This document shows positions 27,589 to 36,059 of a stretch of 64,000 bases of DNA, piece after piece. Numbering within the stretch: position 1 is the stretch's first letter; each line of letters starts with the position of its first letter. The translations under genes and the position numbers were made by a program. This DNA is from AC-38 sp033856025 (GTDB lineage: Bacteria; Actinomycetota; Thermoleophilia; Solirubrobacterales; Solirubrobacteraceae): contig JAWVFQ010000036.1 of assembly GCA_033856025.1 (NCBI GenBank), forward strand, positions 11,734 through 75,733, read 5' to 3'. The notes beneath the pieces were generated by a model. It did no database searches. It was not told the DNA's origin and was given only the letters and a program-made list of their open reading frames with translations.

Positions 27589-28596
27589 GTGGCGCCGGTG
27601 TCCTCTTCCCCCGTGAACCCGACCCTCGACATGCTCGAGCGGCTCGCCGCCGAGTCCGAGGCGGGCCGGGCCGCGCCGAGCAAGCGGATGCTCATCGTGG
27701 TCAACCCGTACGCCACGACCGTGTCGGACCGGCTGCGCAACCTGGTCGTCTACGCGCTGCGCGGCCGCTACCACGTGGACGCCGTGGACACCGAGCGCCG
27801 CGAGCACGCCACCGAGCTGTGCCGGGAGGCCGCGCTGGAGGGCTACGACGTGGTCGTGGCGTTCGGCGGCGACGGGACGGTCAACGAGGCGGCGAACGGC
27901 CTGGCCGGCTCAGACGTCCCGCTGACCTGCCTGCCGGGCGGCGCCACCAACGTCTACTGCCGGGCGCTGGGGATCCCGGTGGAGATCGTCGACGCCACCG
28001 AGCACCTCCTGCGCATGGCCGACGACTGGCGCCCGCGCCGCGTCGACCTGGCCCGCGCCGGCGAGCGCTACTTCACGTTCTCCTCCGGCGTGGGGCTGGA
28101 CGCCAGCGTCGTCGAGCGCGTCGACGCGCACCCGTACCGCAAGGCGCGCTTCGGCGAGTGGTACTTCACGACCTCCGCCGTGGCCACGTTCGTCTCGCGC
28201 TACGTGGTCAATCCGCCGCGCCTGGTGGTGTCGGTGGGAGGTCGCGAGCTGACGGGAGTGACGGCGATCCTCCAGAACGACACGCCGTACACGTACTTCA
28301 ACCGGCGCCCGATCCAGCTCGGCGAGGACGTCCACCTGCAGAGCGGGACGCTGTCCGGGGTCGTCCTGCGCCGCGCCAGCCCGGTCGACATGCCCACGGT
28401 GATCTGGCGGGCGTTCGCCCGCCGGGCGCGCATGGTCCGCCATCGCCAGGTCGACGCCTTCACCTCCGCCGAGTCGTTCGTGGTGCGCAGCGCGGACGGG
28501 CGCCCGCTCCCGCTCCAGGTCGACGGCGACTACGTCGGCGAGGTGACCGAGCTCGAGTACGGCGTGGTCCCCGGCGCGCTGTGCGTCGTGAGCTGA
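27589..28596 (+). CDS. Diacylglycerol-kinase-family lipid kinase
   Basis: The product has 335 residues from GTG 27589. The DAGK catalytic motifs are MLIVVNPYATTVSDRLRN, VVVAFGGDGTVNEAANGLAG (GGDGT nucleotide loop) and TCLPGGATNVYCRALGIP. The C-terminal half (LPLQVDGDYVGEVTELEYGV) holds the conserved QVDGD of the second domain. Bacterial members phosphorylate diacylglycerol or related lipids, recycling lipid or making phosphatidate at the membrane. The first ~30 residues are a variable extension. It is 9 bases after the methyltransferase and 7 bases before the next one, so probably one operon. Confidence 0.9.
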   Translation: MAPVSSSPVNPTLDMLERLAAESEAGRAAPSKRMLIVVNPYATTVSDRLRNLVVYALRGRYHVDAVDTERREHATELCREAALEGYDVVVAFGGDGTVNEAANGLAGSDVPLTCLPGGATNVYCRALGIPVEIVDATEHLLRMADDWRPRRVDLARAGERYFTFSSGVGLDASVVERVDAHPYRKARFGEWYFTTSAVATFVSRYVVNPPRLVVSVGGRELTGVTAILQNDTPYTYFNRRPIQLGEDVHLQSGTLSGVVLRRASPVDMPTVIWRAFARRARMVRHRQVDAFTSAESFVVRSADGRPLPLQVDGDYVGEVTELEYGVVPGALCVVS

Positions 28597-28603
28597 CGCG
28601 CGC

Positions 28604-29335
28604 GTGCTCCCGGCCGCCACCGAGCGCATCCTGCGCGAGCTCCCCGAGGACGCCCTGGTGCTCGACGTGGGCGGTTGGGCCGCGCCGCTCAACCGCGCCG
28701 ACTGGGTGCTGGACCTGATGCCGTGGGAGACGCGCGGCGCGATCGGCAGCTACGGGCCCGGGCCCGAGCGCTTCTCGGCGCAGACGTGGGCGCAGCGGGA
28801 CATGTGCGCGCACGAGCCATGGCCATTCGCCGACGACCAGTTCGACTTCGCGGTGTGCGCCACGACGCTGGAGGACGTTCGCGACCCGATCTGGGTGTGC
28901 CGCGAGATGGCGCGCGTGGCCCGCGCCGGGTACGTGGAGGTGCCGACCCTGCTGGCCGAGCTGATCCTCGACGTGCAGGGCCGGGGCCCGTGGCTGGGGC
29001 ACGATCACCATCGCTGGATCTGCCGGGTGGACGCGGACGCGTCGGAGATCGTGTTCGTCCACAAGGCGCACTCGATCCACGCCGACCCGCGCCTGGCCGT
29101 CCCGCCCGCCTGGGCGGCGCGGCTGGACGAGGCCGAGCACCTCCAGGGGATGTTCTGGACGGGGACGTTCTCGGCGCGCGAGGAGGTGCACGTGGACGTC
29201 GCGTTCCCGCTGGACGAGTGGGCGCGGGAGGTGTCGGCCCGCTTCGGCGGGTCGCGAGCGCGGCGAGCGGCGGCGCTGGCGCGCTACCGGCTGGGGCGTG
29301 CGCGCGGGCGGCTCAGCGGACGGCGTAGAGCGTGA
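28604..29335 (+). CDS. Methyltransferase-domain protein (type 11)
   Basis: The product has 243 residues from GTG 28604. Motif I reads LVLDVGGWAAPLNRADWVLD, a degenerate form with G-G-W instead of G-x-G-x-G. Then come FADDQFDFAVCATTLEDVRD and REMARVARAGYVEVPT, the usual type 11 positions, and a HDHHRWICR block. It may be a methyltransferase, or a SAM-fold protein with other chemistry. It ends 23 bases inside the convergent membrane protein gene at 29313. Cytoplasmic; no membrane segments. Confidence 0.75.
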   Translation: MLPAATERILRELPEDALVLDVGGWAAPLNRADWVLDLMPWETRGAIGSYGPGPERFSAQTWAQRDMCAHEPWPFADDQFDFAVCATTLEDVRDPIWVCREMARVARAGYVEVPTLLAELILDVQGRGPWLGHDHHRWICRVDADASEIVFVHKAHSIHADPRLAVPPAWAARLDEAEHLQGMFWTGTFSAREEVHVDVAFPLDEWAREVSARFGGSRARRAAALARYRLGRARGRLSGRRRA

Positions 29336-31427
29336 GCGTGTCGCTGCGCGCCAGCTGCCGCAGGCGCGCGGTGCGCGCCCAGCGCTCCTCGCGGGTCTCC
29401 ATGGCGGGCGGGTTGCCGGGCGCCGCGTCGAACCCCCGCCCGACCACCAGCAGGTCGTAGCGACCGGCGCGCAGGAGCGCCAGGAAGCGGTCGCCGCCCG
29501 GCGCGTAGTCCAGGCGGTGGCGCCGCCACTCGCCGGCGTAGGCCACGTGGTTGCGCAGCCGCGGTCCGAACATCGGGAAGACCGGCGCGATCCCGTGGCT
29601 CCAGTCGCCCGCGAGGGCGATCCGACGGTGCGCGGGGGCGTGGGCCAGGACCCAGTCGAACGTCGCGTCGGCGCCGCGGTAGCGGTCGTCGTTGAAGCGC
29701 TGCTGGAGGTGCCAGCCGCCGGCGGCCGACGCCGCCAGGGCGACGGCTGCGCCGGCGCCCAGGGCGAGCGGTCCGGCGAGGCGACCGGCGGCGCGGTCGC
29801 CGTCGGCCCGGCGATGGTGTGCGCGGCGGGCCGCAAGGAAGCCCGCGGCGACGACGGCGACGGCCGCGGCGCCGGCGAGCGGCGCGTCGTCCATGACGGC
29901 GTATGAGCGCCGGATTCCGTCCAGGAGCGCCACGGCGACGAGGCCGTGGGCGGCCCGGCCGGCCCAGGCCCCCCAGCGTGCCGTGCGGCCCAGCGCCCAC
30001 GCCGCGGGCCCGGCGGCGGCGATCAGCGCGGGGACCGCGTAGCGGGTGTTGGGGCCGACGAAGACAGGCAGGTCCGGGCCGCCCTGAGCCGAGTACGGCG
30101 TGAGCGCGTAGGCGACGGCGCACAGCACCGCGGCGCCGGCCAGCGCGAGCACGGGGATCGCGTTCGCGTCGCGCCCGCGCCCGCGCCGCAGCGTCGCGAT
30201 CGCCCCGGCCGCGGCGCCGAGCGCCCCGACGGCGAGCGCGAGGGCGGCCGGTCCCAGGAAGTCGCGGTAGGCGGGCAGCAGGTGGTGGCGCCAGACGTCC
30301 GCGCCGGAGCCGACGTAGCCCGCGACGGTGTACCCGGCCTGCTCGCGCAGGACGTCGTGCGGCGCGTCGAAGATCAGGACTCCGAACGGCGCGACGCGGA
30401 CCGGGAAGACGGGGTTTCCCGACTCCACCCAGTTGCGCACGAGCCAGATCCCGCCGCCCAGGGCGATCAGCGCGGTGACGGAGCCCAGCTCGCGCGCCAG
30501 GTCGCGGACCCGCCCGCCGGTCGCGGCGCGCGCGGCCAGCCAGGCCAGCACGGCGATCGCCACGGCGTACACCCCGTACCACTTGGTCCCGAAGGCCAGG
30601 CCGAGCCCGACGCCCGCGAGCACCAGGTCGGCGCGCCGCCCCTCGCGGACGTGGCGGACCACGAACACCAGCGCGCCCGCGAAGGCGGCCCACAGGATTG
30701 TGTCCGGCAGCGCGACCTCGACCGCGCTCTCGGCGACGATCGGGATCGCCGCGAAGCCGGCCGCGGCGAGCAGCGCGGCGCCCGCGGGCGCGCGCAGCTC
30801 GCGGGCCAGCGCGTAGATGGCCGCGACGGCCAGGCCCAGCCACGGGAGCATGGCCAGCCGGACGGCGAAGTCGTTGCGCCAGGGCAGGGTCACGCCGAGC
30901 AGGACCATGTCCCCGTTGTTGGGGTAGTTGCCGTGCGCCAGGCGCGGGACGAACTGGTAGACGTGCCAGAGCGTGCCCGACTGGATCCAGCTGGCCATGT
31001 CGGGCAGGTGGATGTTGACCATGTCCAGGCCGGTGCTCGGCTCCGTCGCGTGGTGCAGCACGTAGCCGGCGGTGGCCACGGCCACGGCCAGCGCCGCCGC
31101 CGCGGCCAGGGTGCCGGAGACGCGGTCCGTGGGCTCGGCGGCTGGGCGCGGCGGCGCCGGGGCACCGCGCGGCACGAGTCGCGCCGCCAGCGCGGCGAGC
31201 GCCGCGGCGGCCAGGACGCTCCCGCGGCCGAGGATCCCCAGCGCGAGCGGGAGCACGTGCGCCGCCACGAACGCCGCGGTGAAGACCAGGCCCCCGGCCA
31301 CGACGGAAGGCGCCGCCTCGACGCGCGGCAGCGCCCGCCGGATCGCGAAGACCGCCGCCGCCGCGCACAGCCCGACGACGGCCGCGAGGTGGGCCGCGCC
31401 GACGAGGTACTCGCCGGACCGGATCAC
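29313..31427 (-). CDS. Polytopic membrane protein, GT-C (ArnT/PMT-like)
   Basis: The product has 704 residues starting at GTG 31427 (VIRSGEYLVGAAHLAAVVGL). It has about a dozen hydrophobic helices followed by a soluble C-terminal part with a Rossmann-like end (DLLVVGRGFDAAPGN). The first external loop has the GT-C acidic signature DMVNIHLPDMASWIQSGTLW. The block GNYPNNGDMVLLGVTLPWRN is shared with the next gene upstream. Such proteins usually move a sugar from a polyprenyl phosphate to an acceptor outside the membrane. The true substrate is unknown. It is 16 bases downstream of its paralogue, a tandem pair. Confidence 0.75.
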   Translation of the reverse strand: MIRSGEYLVGAAHLAAVVGLCAAAAVFAIRRALPRVEAAPSVVAGGLVFTAAFVAAHVLPLALGILGRGSVLAAAALAALAARLVPRGAPAPPRPAAEPTDRVSGTLAAAAALAVAVATAGYVLHHATEPSTGLDMVNIHLPDMASWIQSGTLWHVYQFVPRLAHGNYPNNGDMVLLGVTLPWRNDFAVRLAMLPWLGLAVAAIYALARELRAPAGAALLAAAGFAAIPIVAESAVEVALPDTILWAAFAGALVFVVRHVREGRRADLVLAGVGLGLAFGTKWYGVYAVAIAVLAWLAARAATGGRVRDLARELGSVTALIALGGGIWLVRNWVESGNPVFPVRVAPFGVLIFDAPHDVLREQAGYTVAGYVGSGADVWRHHLLPAYRDFLGPAALALAVGALGAAAGAIATLRRGRGRDANAIPVLALAGAAVLCAVAYALTPYSAQGGPDLPVFVGPNTRYAVPALIAAAGPAAWALGRTARWGAWAGRAAHGLVAVALLDGIRRSYAVMDDAPLAGAAAVAVVAAGFLAARRAHHRRADGDRAAGRLAGPLALGAGAAVALAASAAGGWHLQQRFNDDRYRGADATFDWVLAHAPAHRRIALAGDWSHGIAPVFPMFGPRLRNHVAYAGEWRRHRLDYAPGGDRFLALLRAGRYDLLVVGRGFDAAPGNPPAMETREERWARTARLRQLARSDTLTLYAVR

Positions 31428-31443
31428 GTCCGGTCCATCCCGG

Positions 31444-33492
31444 TCACCGCCGGCCCCCGAGGCGGTAGGCGACGAGGTGTGGGCTCCGCGCGACCTCGCG
31501 CCAGCCGGCGTCGGCCGCCCACCGCGGCTCGCGCGCGCGGGGCTGGAAGGGCGAGCGCCCCTGCGCCACCACCAGCACGTCGTAGCCGCCGCGCGCCACG
31601 GCGCGGCGCCAGGCGGCGGGCGAGTCGTACTGCGCGACCCGGCCGCCGTCCCGCGGCCCGATGAACTCGACGCGGCGGTCGATCCGCGCTCCGAACAGCG
31701 GCCAGGCGGGCGCGAGCGTCGCGAAGTCGAAGTACCCGGTGGTGGCGATCCGTGCGTCCGATCGCGCATTGACGCGGACCCAGTCCAGCGCGGGGTCGGC
31801 CCCGGCGTAGCGGTCCCGGTTCACCGTCCGCTGCTCGCCCCACCCCGCGACGGCGAGGGCGGCGAGGACCACCGCCGCGATGGCGGGCCGGGAGACTTTG
31901 GGGCTTCGCGTGAAGCCGTATCCGAGCGCGAGCAGCGCGATGGCCGCGCACGCCGTCAGGGCGCGGGAGGCGCCGAGGTCGGCGGCCGACGCCCACACTC
32001 CCTGGGCGGCCGCGGCGAGGCCGAGGACGGCGAGCGCGGCGGCGATGCGTGTGCCGCGGCCGGCGAGCCACGCGCAGGCCCCGGCGCCGGCCAGCAGCGC
32101 CGGGATCGCGTAGCGGACGTTGACCTCGACGAGCACCGGCGTCCCGTCGAAGCCGAACGCCGTGTACGGGGTGACGACGTAGGCGGCGACGAGGACGGGC
32201 ACGCAGGCGGCGAGCGCGGCCGGGCGCCAGTCGCCGCGTGCCCGGACGGCGGCGACGAGGGCGACCAGCCCACCCGCCGTCACGAGGACGCCCGCGACGC
32301 CCAGCGTGTGGCGCAGGTCGGGCACGACGTCGTGGCGCCAGGCGCTCCAGTCGCCCAGGTAGTGGGCGAGCGAGAAGCCCACGAGCTCGCGGTAGAGGTC
32401 GGGCGGCGCGTCCCACAGCGTCACGCCGAGGGCCCGCACGCGGACGGGGTAGAGCGGGTCGTCCGCCTCGACCCAGTTGCGCACCAGCCAGAAGCCGCCG
32501 GCCGCCGCCGCCGTCCCCGCGACGACCAACGTGTCGCGGACGGCGCGCGAGCCGCGACGGGCGACGAGGCCGGCCACCGTCCACGTGACCAGCAGCGCCG
32601 CGGCCGCCGCGGCGAGGTACCACTTGGCGCCGAGGCCGAAGCCGAGCCCGAGTCCGGCCAGGACCAGGTCCGACGTACGCCGCGTCCGCGCTCCCCGCGC
32701 CAGGAAGACCAGTCCGCAGGCGAACAGCGCCGCGCCGATCAGGTCGAGGGGCGCGAACTCGGGGGTGGTGGCGACGACCGGGACCGAGACGAGGACCGCC
32801 CCGAACAGCGCGGCGCCGGCGCGGGGCGCGCCCAGCTCGCGCCCGAGCCCGTACACCGCGAGGGCGGCGAGCGCGAGGAACGGGTAGACGGCGAAGCGCA
32901 GCAGCCCGTCGTTGTGCCACGGGAGCATCGTGGCCAGCAGGATCAGGTGCCCGTTGTGCGGATACGTCCCGTGGGTCTGGAACGGGAACAGCTCGGTCAC
33001 CCGCCAGGCGCTGCCGCTCTGGATCCAGCGTCCGATGACCGGGAGGTCGAACGCGGTCAGGTCGGACGCCGTCGTCAGCCGCCCGGCGGCCTCGACGATC
33101 CCCGCCACCAACAGGCCCCCGGCTCCCGCGGCCGATAGGGCCGCGGCCCAGGCGAGGGCCCGCCCGGCGGGGCCGGAGATCCCCGGGCCGGGCCGGGCCT
33201 CGCCGGAGGCGGACGCTCCGGCCTCCTCGCGCACCCGAGGCACGGCATGGGTGGCGGCGAGGAGAAGCAGCGCGGTGACGGCCACCGCCGGGCGGGACAG
33301 GATCCCCAGGGCCAGCGGAAGCAGGTGCACCCCCGCCAGCCCGCACACGAACACGACCGCCAGGGCCAGCACGCGCGGCGCGCCGTCCAGGTGCGCCAGG
33401 CGCCGGCGGCGCAGCAGCTCGCTCGCCGCGAGGACGGCCCCCCAGGTCACGACCAGCCAGGCCAGGCCCGTCGCGTAGTCCCCCAAACTCAT
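31444..33492 (-). CDS. Polytopic membrane protein, GT-C (paralogue of the next gene)
   Basis: The product has 682 residues starting at ATG 33492 (MSLGDYATGLAWLVVTWGAV). It has roughly twelve membrane helices and a C-terminal soluble end (GGYDVLVVAQGRSPF). The first-loop acidic motif is DLTAFDLPVIGRWIQSGSAW, followed by HGTYPHNGHLILLATMLPWH, aligning directly with the neighbour at 29313. It begins 29 bases after rsh but has no functional link to it; in the minus direction the pair is cotranscribed. A lipid-linked sugar transferase or flippase-like role is an inference from fold and neighbours. Confidence 0.75.
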   Translation of the reverse strand: MSLGDYATGLAWLVVTWGAVLAASELLRRRRLAHLDGAPRVLALAVVFVCGLAGVHLLPLALGILSRPAVAVTALLLLAATHAVPRVREEAGASASGEARPGPGISGPAGRALAWAAALSAAGAGGLLVAGIVEAAGRLTTASDLTAFDLPVIGRWIQSGSAWRVTELFPFQTHGTYPHNGHLILLATMLPWHNDGLLRFAVYPFLALAALAVYGLGRELGAPRAGAALFGAVLVSVPVVATTPEFAPLDLIGAALFACGLVFLARGARTRRTSDLVLAGLGLGFGLGAKWYLAAAAAALLVTWTVAGLVARRGSRAVRDTLVVAGTAAAAGGFWLVRNWVEADDPLYPVRVRALGVTLWDAPPDLYRELVGFSLAHYLGDWSAWRHDVVPDLRHTLGVAGVLVTAGGLVALVAAVRARGDWRPAALAACVPVLVAAYVVTPYTAFGFDGTPVLVEVNVRYAIPALLAGAGACAWLAGRGTRIAAALAVLGLAAAAQGVWASAADLGASRALTACAAIALLALGYGFTRSPKVSRPAIAAVVLAALAVAGWGEQRTVNRDRYAGADPALDWVRVNARSDARIATTGYFDFATLAPAWPLFGARIDRRVEFIGPRDGGRVAQYDSPAAWRRAVARGGYDVLVVAQGRSPFQPRAREPRWAADAGWREVARSPHLVAYRLGGRR

Positions 33493-33521
33493 CGGGTCGT
33501 GCGCCCGGCCCGGGGCGGGCG

Positions 33522-36059
33522 CTACCCGCCGCTCGGCGTGACGCGGTAGGCGTCGAAGACCGCTTCGATGTTGCGCAGTCGGCTCACCGCCCCGTCCAGC
33601 GCGCGGGTGTCGCCCACCTCGACGACGAAGCGGTTGCGCACCATCTGGTCCGACACGATGCAGCGTGCCTCCAGGATGTTCACGCCCGTCTCGGCGAACG
33701 TCCGCGAGAGGTCCTCGAGCAGCCGGTGGCGGTCCCAGGCGTCGACGTGGATCTCCACCTTGAAGGTCGTCTTGCCCTCGCCGTCCCAGCTGACGGCCGT
33801 GAAGCGCTCGGGGTCCTTGCGCAGCGCGCGCGAGTTGGGGCAGTCCTCGCGGTGGATCGTGATGCCGCGGCCCAGCGAGATGTAGCCCACGATCGGGTCG
33901 CCGGGGACGGGGCGACAGCACTTGGCGATCCGCAGCATCACGTCGTCGATCCCTTCCACCTGGATCCCGTAGGCGCTGGAGGAATCCTCGGGTCGCCGGC
34001 TCGGGCGCTTGGTCGAGAGGATGTCGCCGGCGGTCGGCTCCTCCGCCGCCGACTCGCCCTGCTTGAGGCGCTGCATGACCTTCTGCCCCACGACGCGCGG
34101 CGAGATCTTCGCCCCGCCCAGCGCGATGTAGAAGTCGTCGGCCTTGCGGAAGCCCATCTCGCGGATGACGTGGGCCAGCAGCGGCGAGCCGACCACCTTC
34201 TGCGGCGGCAGCCCGTTCTTCTTGAGGTGCTCCTGGAGCAGCTCGCGGCCGGCGTGCTCGGTGTCCTTGCGCGACTCGGCCTTGAACCATTGCTTGATCT
34301 TGTTGCGCGCGCGCGTGGTCTTGACCAGGGCGAGCCAGTCGCGCGACGGGCCGCGCTCGCGCTTGGACGTCATGACCTCGACGATGTCGCCGCTCTGGAG
34401 CTTGTAGGAGAGCGGGACCATCTTCCCGTTGACCTTCGCGCCGACGCAGCGGTGGCCGACGTCGGTGTGGATCTCGTAGGCGAAGTCCAGCGGTGTCGCG
34501 CCCGCGGCCAGCGACTTGACCTCGCCCTTGGGGGTGAAGACGAAGACCTCGTCCTCGAACAGCTCGACCTTGAGGCGCTCGGCAAATTCTCCCGAGTCCT
34601 CCAGGTCCTGCTGCCAGTCCAGCAGCTGGCGCAGCCACTTGAGCTTCTCCTCGCCGCGCGCGCCGGGGCCGCCGCGCTCGTGACCGTCCTTGTAGATCCA
34701 GTGCGCGGCCACGCCGTACTCGGCCATGTCGTGCTGCTCGCGCGTGCGGATCTGGATCTCCAGCGGCCGGCCCTCGGGCCCGATCACCGTCGTGTGCAGC
34801 GACTGGTACATGTTGAACTTGGGCATCGCGATGAGGTCCTTGAACCGCCCGGGCAGCGGCTTCCACAGCGAGTGGATGACGCCCACCGCCCCGTAGCAGT
34901 CCTTCACCGAGTCGACGATGACCCGCATGGCCGTGAGGTCGTAGATCTCGTTGAACTCCCGGCCCTTCTTGGTCATCTTCGAGTAGATGGAGTAGAAGTG
35001 CTTGGCCCGGCCGGAGATCTCGGCGCCGATGCCCAGGGCGCTCAGCTCCTTGAGCAGGTACTCGCCGGCCTTGGCCACGTAGCGCTCGCGCTCCTCGCGC
35101 TGCTGGGCCACCAGGGTCTTGATCTCCTGGTACTTGCGCGGGTGCAGCGTGGCGAAGGCCAGGTCCTCCAGCTCCCACTTGATCGCGTGGATCCCCAGGC
35201 GGTGGGCGATGGGGCCGTAGATGTCCAGCGTCTCCTTGGCCTTCTCGATCTGCTTGTGCTTGGGCAGCGGCCCCAGCGTGCGCATGTTGTGGAGGCGGTC
35301 GGCGAGCTTGATCAGGATGACCCGGATGTCCGAGGCCATCGCGACCATCATCTTGCGGTAGTTCTCGGCCTGCGCCTCGTCGCGCGACTGGAACGTGATG
35401 CCGGTGAGCTTGGTGACGCCGTCGACCAGGTTGGCCACCTCGTCGCCGAAGGCCTCGCCCACCTCCTCGATGGAGGCGCTGGTGTCCTCGACGGTGTCGT
35501 GCAGGAGCGCCGCGCACAGCGTCTCGGTGTCCAGGCGCATGCCCGCGCAGATCTTCGCCACGCCGACGGGATGGACGATGAAGTCCTCGCCGGACTTGCG
35601 ACGCTGGTCGGCGTGGTGCTCGCAGGCGAAGACGAAGGCGTCCTCGACGGCCTCGCGGTCGACGGTGACGGCGGAGTCCTCGGCGTGCTCCTCCACGATG
35701 GCGAACAGGTCGTCGAGGAGGCGCGCCTCGAAGTCGTTGAGCCCGGTGTGGCGGCGGGCGCGCCGCGGCTTCGGCGCGGCGTCGGTGGTGCCCACGGGAG
35801 TGCGCGCCGTCACCGTGCCGGCGGCGGCCTTGTCGGCCTTGACCGCGGCCGCGGTCAGGTCGGCGCTGTCGGGCTTCTCCGCGCGGCCGTTTCCGCGGGC
35901 GCGCTTGGACGCGGGCGCGGCGCCGTTGCCGCGAGAGCGCTTGGGCGCGGCCTTCTTGGCCGCCGGCTTCTTGGCGGCGGTCTTGCGCGTGCGGGACTTG
36001 GCCTTGGGCTTCTCGTCGACGCCCTCGCCGGTGGCGAGGGTGTCGTCGGGGGGCTTCAC
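33522..36059 (-). CDS. rsh: RelA/SpoT-homologue: (p)ppGpp synthetase/hydrolase with a long basic N-terminus
   Basis: The product has 845 residues from GTG 36059. The hydrolase HD domain (from residue ~145: HHADQRRKSGEDFIVHP, ALLHDTVEDT at ~187) is intact. The synthetase follows with GREFNEIYDLTAMRVIVDSV and LPGRFKDLIAMPKFNMYQSL. Then come TGS (VFVFTPKGEVKSLAAGATPL), the conserved Cys-Cys element (IAKCCRPVPGDPIVGYISLG) and a C-terminal ACT domain. Both activities are expected, as usual for a single actinobacterial Rsh. Residues 1-104 are unusual: lysine/alanine-rich repeats (KKPAAKKAAPKRSRGNG) like a histone H1 tail. It overlaps recJ in a GTGA. Confidence 0.96.
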   Translation of the reverse strand: MKPPDDTLATGEGVDEKPKAKSRTRKTAAKKPAAKKAAPKRSRGNGAAPASKRARGNGRAEKPDSADLTAAAVKADKAAAGTVTARTPVGTTDAAPKPRRARRHTGLNDFEARLLDDLFAIVEEHAEDSAVTVDREAVEDAFVFACEHHADQRRKSGEDFIVHPVGVAKICAGMRLDTETLCAALLHDTVEDTSASIEEVGEAFGDEVANLVDGVTKLTGITFQSRDEAQAENYRKMMVAMASDIRVILIKLADRLHNMRTLGPLPKHKQIEKAKETLDIYGPIAHRLGIHAIKWELEDLAFATLHPRKYQEIKTLVAQQREERERYVAKAGEYLLKELSALGIGAEISGRAKHFYSIYSKMTKKGREFNEIYDLTAMRVIVDSVKDCYGAVGVIHSLWKPLPGRFKDLIAMPKFNMYQSLHTTVIGPEGRPLEIQIRTREQHDMAEYGVAAHWIYKDGHERGGPGARGEEKLKWLRQLLDWQQDLEDSGEFAERLKVELFEDEVFVFTPKGEVKSLAAGATPLDFAYEIHTDVGHRCVGAKVNGKMVPLSYKLQSGDIVEVMTSKRERGPSRDWLALVKTTRARNKIKQWFKAESRKDTEHAGRELLQEHLKKNGLPPQKVVGSPLLAHVIREMGFRKADDFYIALGGAKISPRVVGQKVMQRLKQGESAAEEPTAGDILSTKRPSRRPEDSSSAYGIQVEGIDDVMLRIAKCCRPVPGDPIVGYISLGRGITIHREDCPNSRALRKDPERFTAVSWDGEGKTTFKVEIHVDAWDRHRLLEDLSRTFAETGVNILEARCIVSDQMVRNRFVVEVGDTRALDGAVSRLRNIEAVFDAYRVTPSGG

